Assembly (NCBI GenBank): GCA_016617785.1
Contig: JADILM010000006.1
Location: 434,001-498,000 of the forward strand
DNA: 64,000 nucleotides
From: Sporobolomyces roseus
Lineage: Eukaryota; Basidiomycota; Microbotryomycetes; Sporidiobolales; Sporidiobolaceae
Direction of reading: 5' to 3'
Shown here: piece after piece, positions 62,317-64,000 of the stretch
Layout: each line of letters starts with the position of its first letter
How positions within the stretch are numbered: position 1 is the first letter of the stretch
Translations under genes and position numbers: made by a program
The notes under the pieces: model-generated
Database searches by the model: none
Told to the model about the DNA's origin: nothing
What the model saw: the letters and a program-made list of their open reading frames with translations, nothing else

Positions 62317-63521
62317 GTCTAATTTGCCCTAATTTGAAAAATAGACTGATTTGACCTTATGTGCTCGACCCTTGACTTATTTGACCTTATTTGCTTCCTC
62401 AGAGAGTAAATTTGCCAACCCCGAGGCAAATTTGGCAGTGTGTTAGCAAATTTGAGCAAATTAGCCCAAATTTGAGCAAACTTGCTGAGCTCGCATCCCG
62501 CTCGCAACTCGGTCTACAGCTTTCGATCTTACTCAGGGACATTCACTTCGTCGTGTATCGACGCCGGAAAGATGCTGCGATGTCAGGAGCGAGTACCAGT
62601 AATGAAAATGCCGCTGTCCAGCTTTGCCAAAAGTTCTTCGACGTCTGTAAGCTTTCACAGCGACTTCACTCGCCCAGAGTCTGTCTGTTGGAATCTTCTT
62701 ATCGTAGAACACAAAAGTGACATCTGTGTGGCGGTTGAAGTCAGGCATTCAACTCCAGAGCGCGGTTTAATGGATGGACAAGCTTTTCGCCGACAACGTC
62801 CAGGACAGCCCTTTCTGAATTTCTCAGGAGGCTGCACGCTTTTTGTGACGACGTGTCCCGACTCTGAGCTGACGATAGCGCTTTCTGAGGTATATCGTGA
62901 CCCAAAACTCTTCCTCACTTGCCCATTTTTCCCGTTCGACATTTCTAACCTGATTTTGAGACCTCTCAGCCCCCGATAGTCGTTGTACAGTAGGACTGGA
63001 CCTGTTGGATTGTAGCGAAACTAAGGATTCGGTCGGTAGCGCATTGGAGAAGGCTAGACAGAGCGAAAGCTCAAAAGAAAGATTTCGGATCGTCGTCAAG
63101 CTCGCTACACCGGCCTCTCGGGCCTCGACCTGCTCTCATACCAATCTGAAGATTAACGAGATGTCTCAGAAGCTTTAGCTTCAAGCGCTTTGATCGCCAT
63201 CAAGCAGAATCACGATTCGCAAGAAATCAAAGCGACAACGACGTATTCGACTATTTTGACGTTCCCTGACAGTACAGAGCACTCCAGGAGCGCAGGGACG
63301 TTGATAACGTATCCAACAGCTGTCTGGCGGATGCTTTAGCGGATATTAGAGCAAATTAGGCGAGAGCGAGGCAAATTTGTCGAGCGACTGGCAAATTTGC
63401 TCTCTCAAAGACCAAATTTGACCAATTTTGAACATACTTGCAATCTCGTTCGCTAATAAGCTCAGTGAGGTCGCAGATTTGACCTAATAATGTCAAGTAA
63501 GCTGGCTAGTGCAAATTAGAC
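62317..63521. mobile_element. putative non-autonomous element or relic with CAAATTTG-type subterminal repeats
   Basis: Two AT-rich clusters, 62317-62490 and 63345-63535, hold many copies of CAAATTTG, AATTTG and GAGCAAATTAG around an 850-bp core. The outermost motifs are inverted: GTCTAATTTGCCCTA at 62317-62331 and TAGTGCAAATTAGAC at 63507-63521, complementary at 14 of 15 bases. A direct GATTTGACCT pair also occurs, one near each end. Such subterminal repeat clusters are typical of DNA transposons and MITEs. No transposase frame and no clear target-site duplication were seen, so the exact ends are uncertain. Confidence 0.4.
62533..62748 (-). pseudogene. possible BTB/POZ domain remnant
   Basis: The minus strand reads MPDFNRHTDVTFVFYDKKIP then TDRLWASE, and in a second frame TSKNFWQSWTAAFSLL. 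The order DVTFVF, LWA, SKNFW and WTAAF resembles the start of fungal BTB domains, but the halves lie in different frames with no usable intron between them. If real, it is a fragment carried inside the repeat region. Confidence 0.25.
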
Positions 63522-64000
63522 CATATTTGTTCAAATCTGTTGAACCCCCTATCCCCTGACAAATGAGTAGCGTAATGAACTTACCATTCCGAGTCAATGG
63601 TGATGTGTGCAATCTAATGGTCGCTTGCTACAGTTTGAGGACGAGAAGAAGAGAAGTGAGGGGGGAAGAAAGAAAAAGGGAGCGAGTAAATTTCTCAAGT
63701 CCGGATGAATTCCTCGGACTTTTTCGAGCTTGTTCAGGGGAGAACTCTATTAGAGCAGTAGAGCTCCTCTGAAGGGGCGTTTGAGCTGTGAAAGAGCATC
63801 AGGTTCGATTTCGCAAGAAAGTCGACGTATTCGAAAACTTTTCGCAAGGGGGTCGAGCGATTTCTCTCAAACAGCCCCATTTCGATCCAATCGACTCGCA
63901 CACCGACTTGGGCAAACTTCAGAATCAAGGGAATGACCGTCGAGGGTGCGAAGTCGCCACAAGCGACAACGCTAACAGATTCTAGCTTGTGCAGTTTTCG
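63522..64000. other. right edge, no gene seen
   Basis: A few more ATTTG-type motifs up to about 63545, then ordinary sequence. No open frame has family features. Confidence 0.45.

Overview
The window is a eukaryotic chromosome segment from a basidiomycete fungus, most likely a tremellomycete-like yeast lineage. That lineage call is inference from gene style and domain content; I ran no search. About 30 protein genes alternate on both strands. Most are cut by many short introns of roughly 40-170 nt with GTRNGT donors, CTGA/CTAAC-like branch sites and CAG/TAG acceptors, and microexons of 18-33 nt are frequent. Intergenic spaces are short, and several head-to-head pairs share promoters of only 120-310 bp. 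I saw no rRNA, tRNA or CRISPR array and no autonomous transposon.

Layout. 0.3-17.2 kb: a gene with two FAR1/WRKY-GCM1-type zinc fingers (-), a YheT/EMB8-type hydrolase (+), a small nuclear-type protein (-), a Pho85-type cyclin (-), eIF2B-alpha (-), an RraA-like protein (+), an uncharacterised coiled-coil protein (+), a MYND-finger protein (-) and a cyclin K/T/Ctk2-type protein (-). 17.3-22.1 kb: exocyst subunit SEC3 (+, 19 exons). 22.4-28.4 kb: an accessory-looking block with two tandem paralogous seven-helix membrane protein genes (-) of identical internal exon structure, and between them a second FAR1-type zinc-finger gene (+), paralogous to the one at the left edge. 29.8-35.9 kb: RPL16, glycyl-tRNA synthetase with two start codons, and an unknown coiled-coil protein. 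36.0-37.8 kb: gene-poor. 37.8-48.6 kb: a catalytically degenerate RNase III plus dsRBD protein (-), a possible tiny gene, an unknown protein, a purine nucleoside permease family protein, and a degenerate NDK domain fused to a seven-copy repeat tail. 49.0-58.3 kb: LEU4 (-), an IRS4/TAX4-type EH protein (+), glutathione reductase (+), and a BRF1-like TFIIIB subunit (+). 58.8-62.3 kb: two tandem F-box/LRR paralogs, each broken once. 62.3-64 kb: an AT-rich region with repeated CAAATTTG-type motifs, a 15-bp inverted repeat 1.2 kb apart and a BTB-like remnant, probably a non-autonomous element or relic.

Much of the window is housekeeping: translation (GCN3, RPL16, GRS1), Pol III transcription (BRF1-like), secretion (SEC3), leucine synthesis (LEU4) and redox (GLR1). 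The most unusual content is the dispersed FAR1-type zinc-finger genes without a transposase, the duplicated seven-helix pair beside one of them, the NDK/repeat fusion protein, and the decaying F-box genes next to the repeat-rich right edge. Exon boundaries come from reading frames, splice signals and, where possible, paralogs or family alignments. They fit phase-consistently but have not been tested against transcripts.
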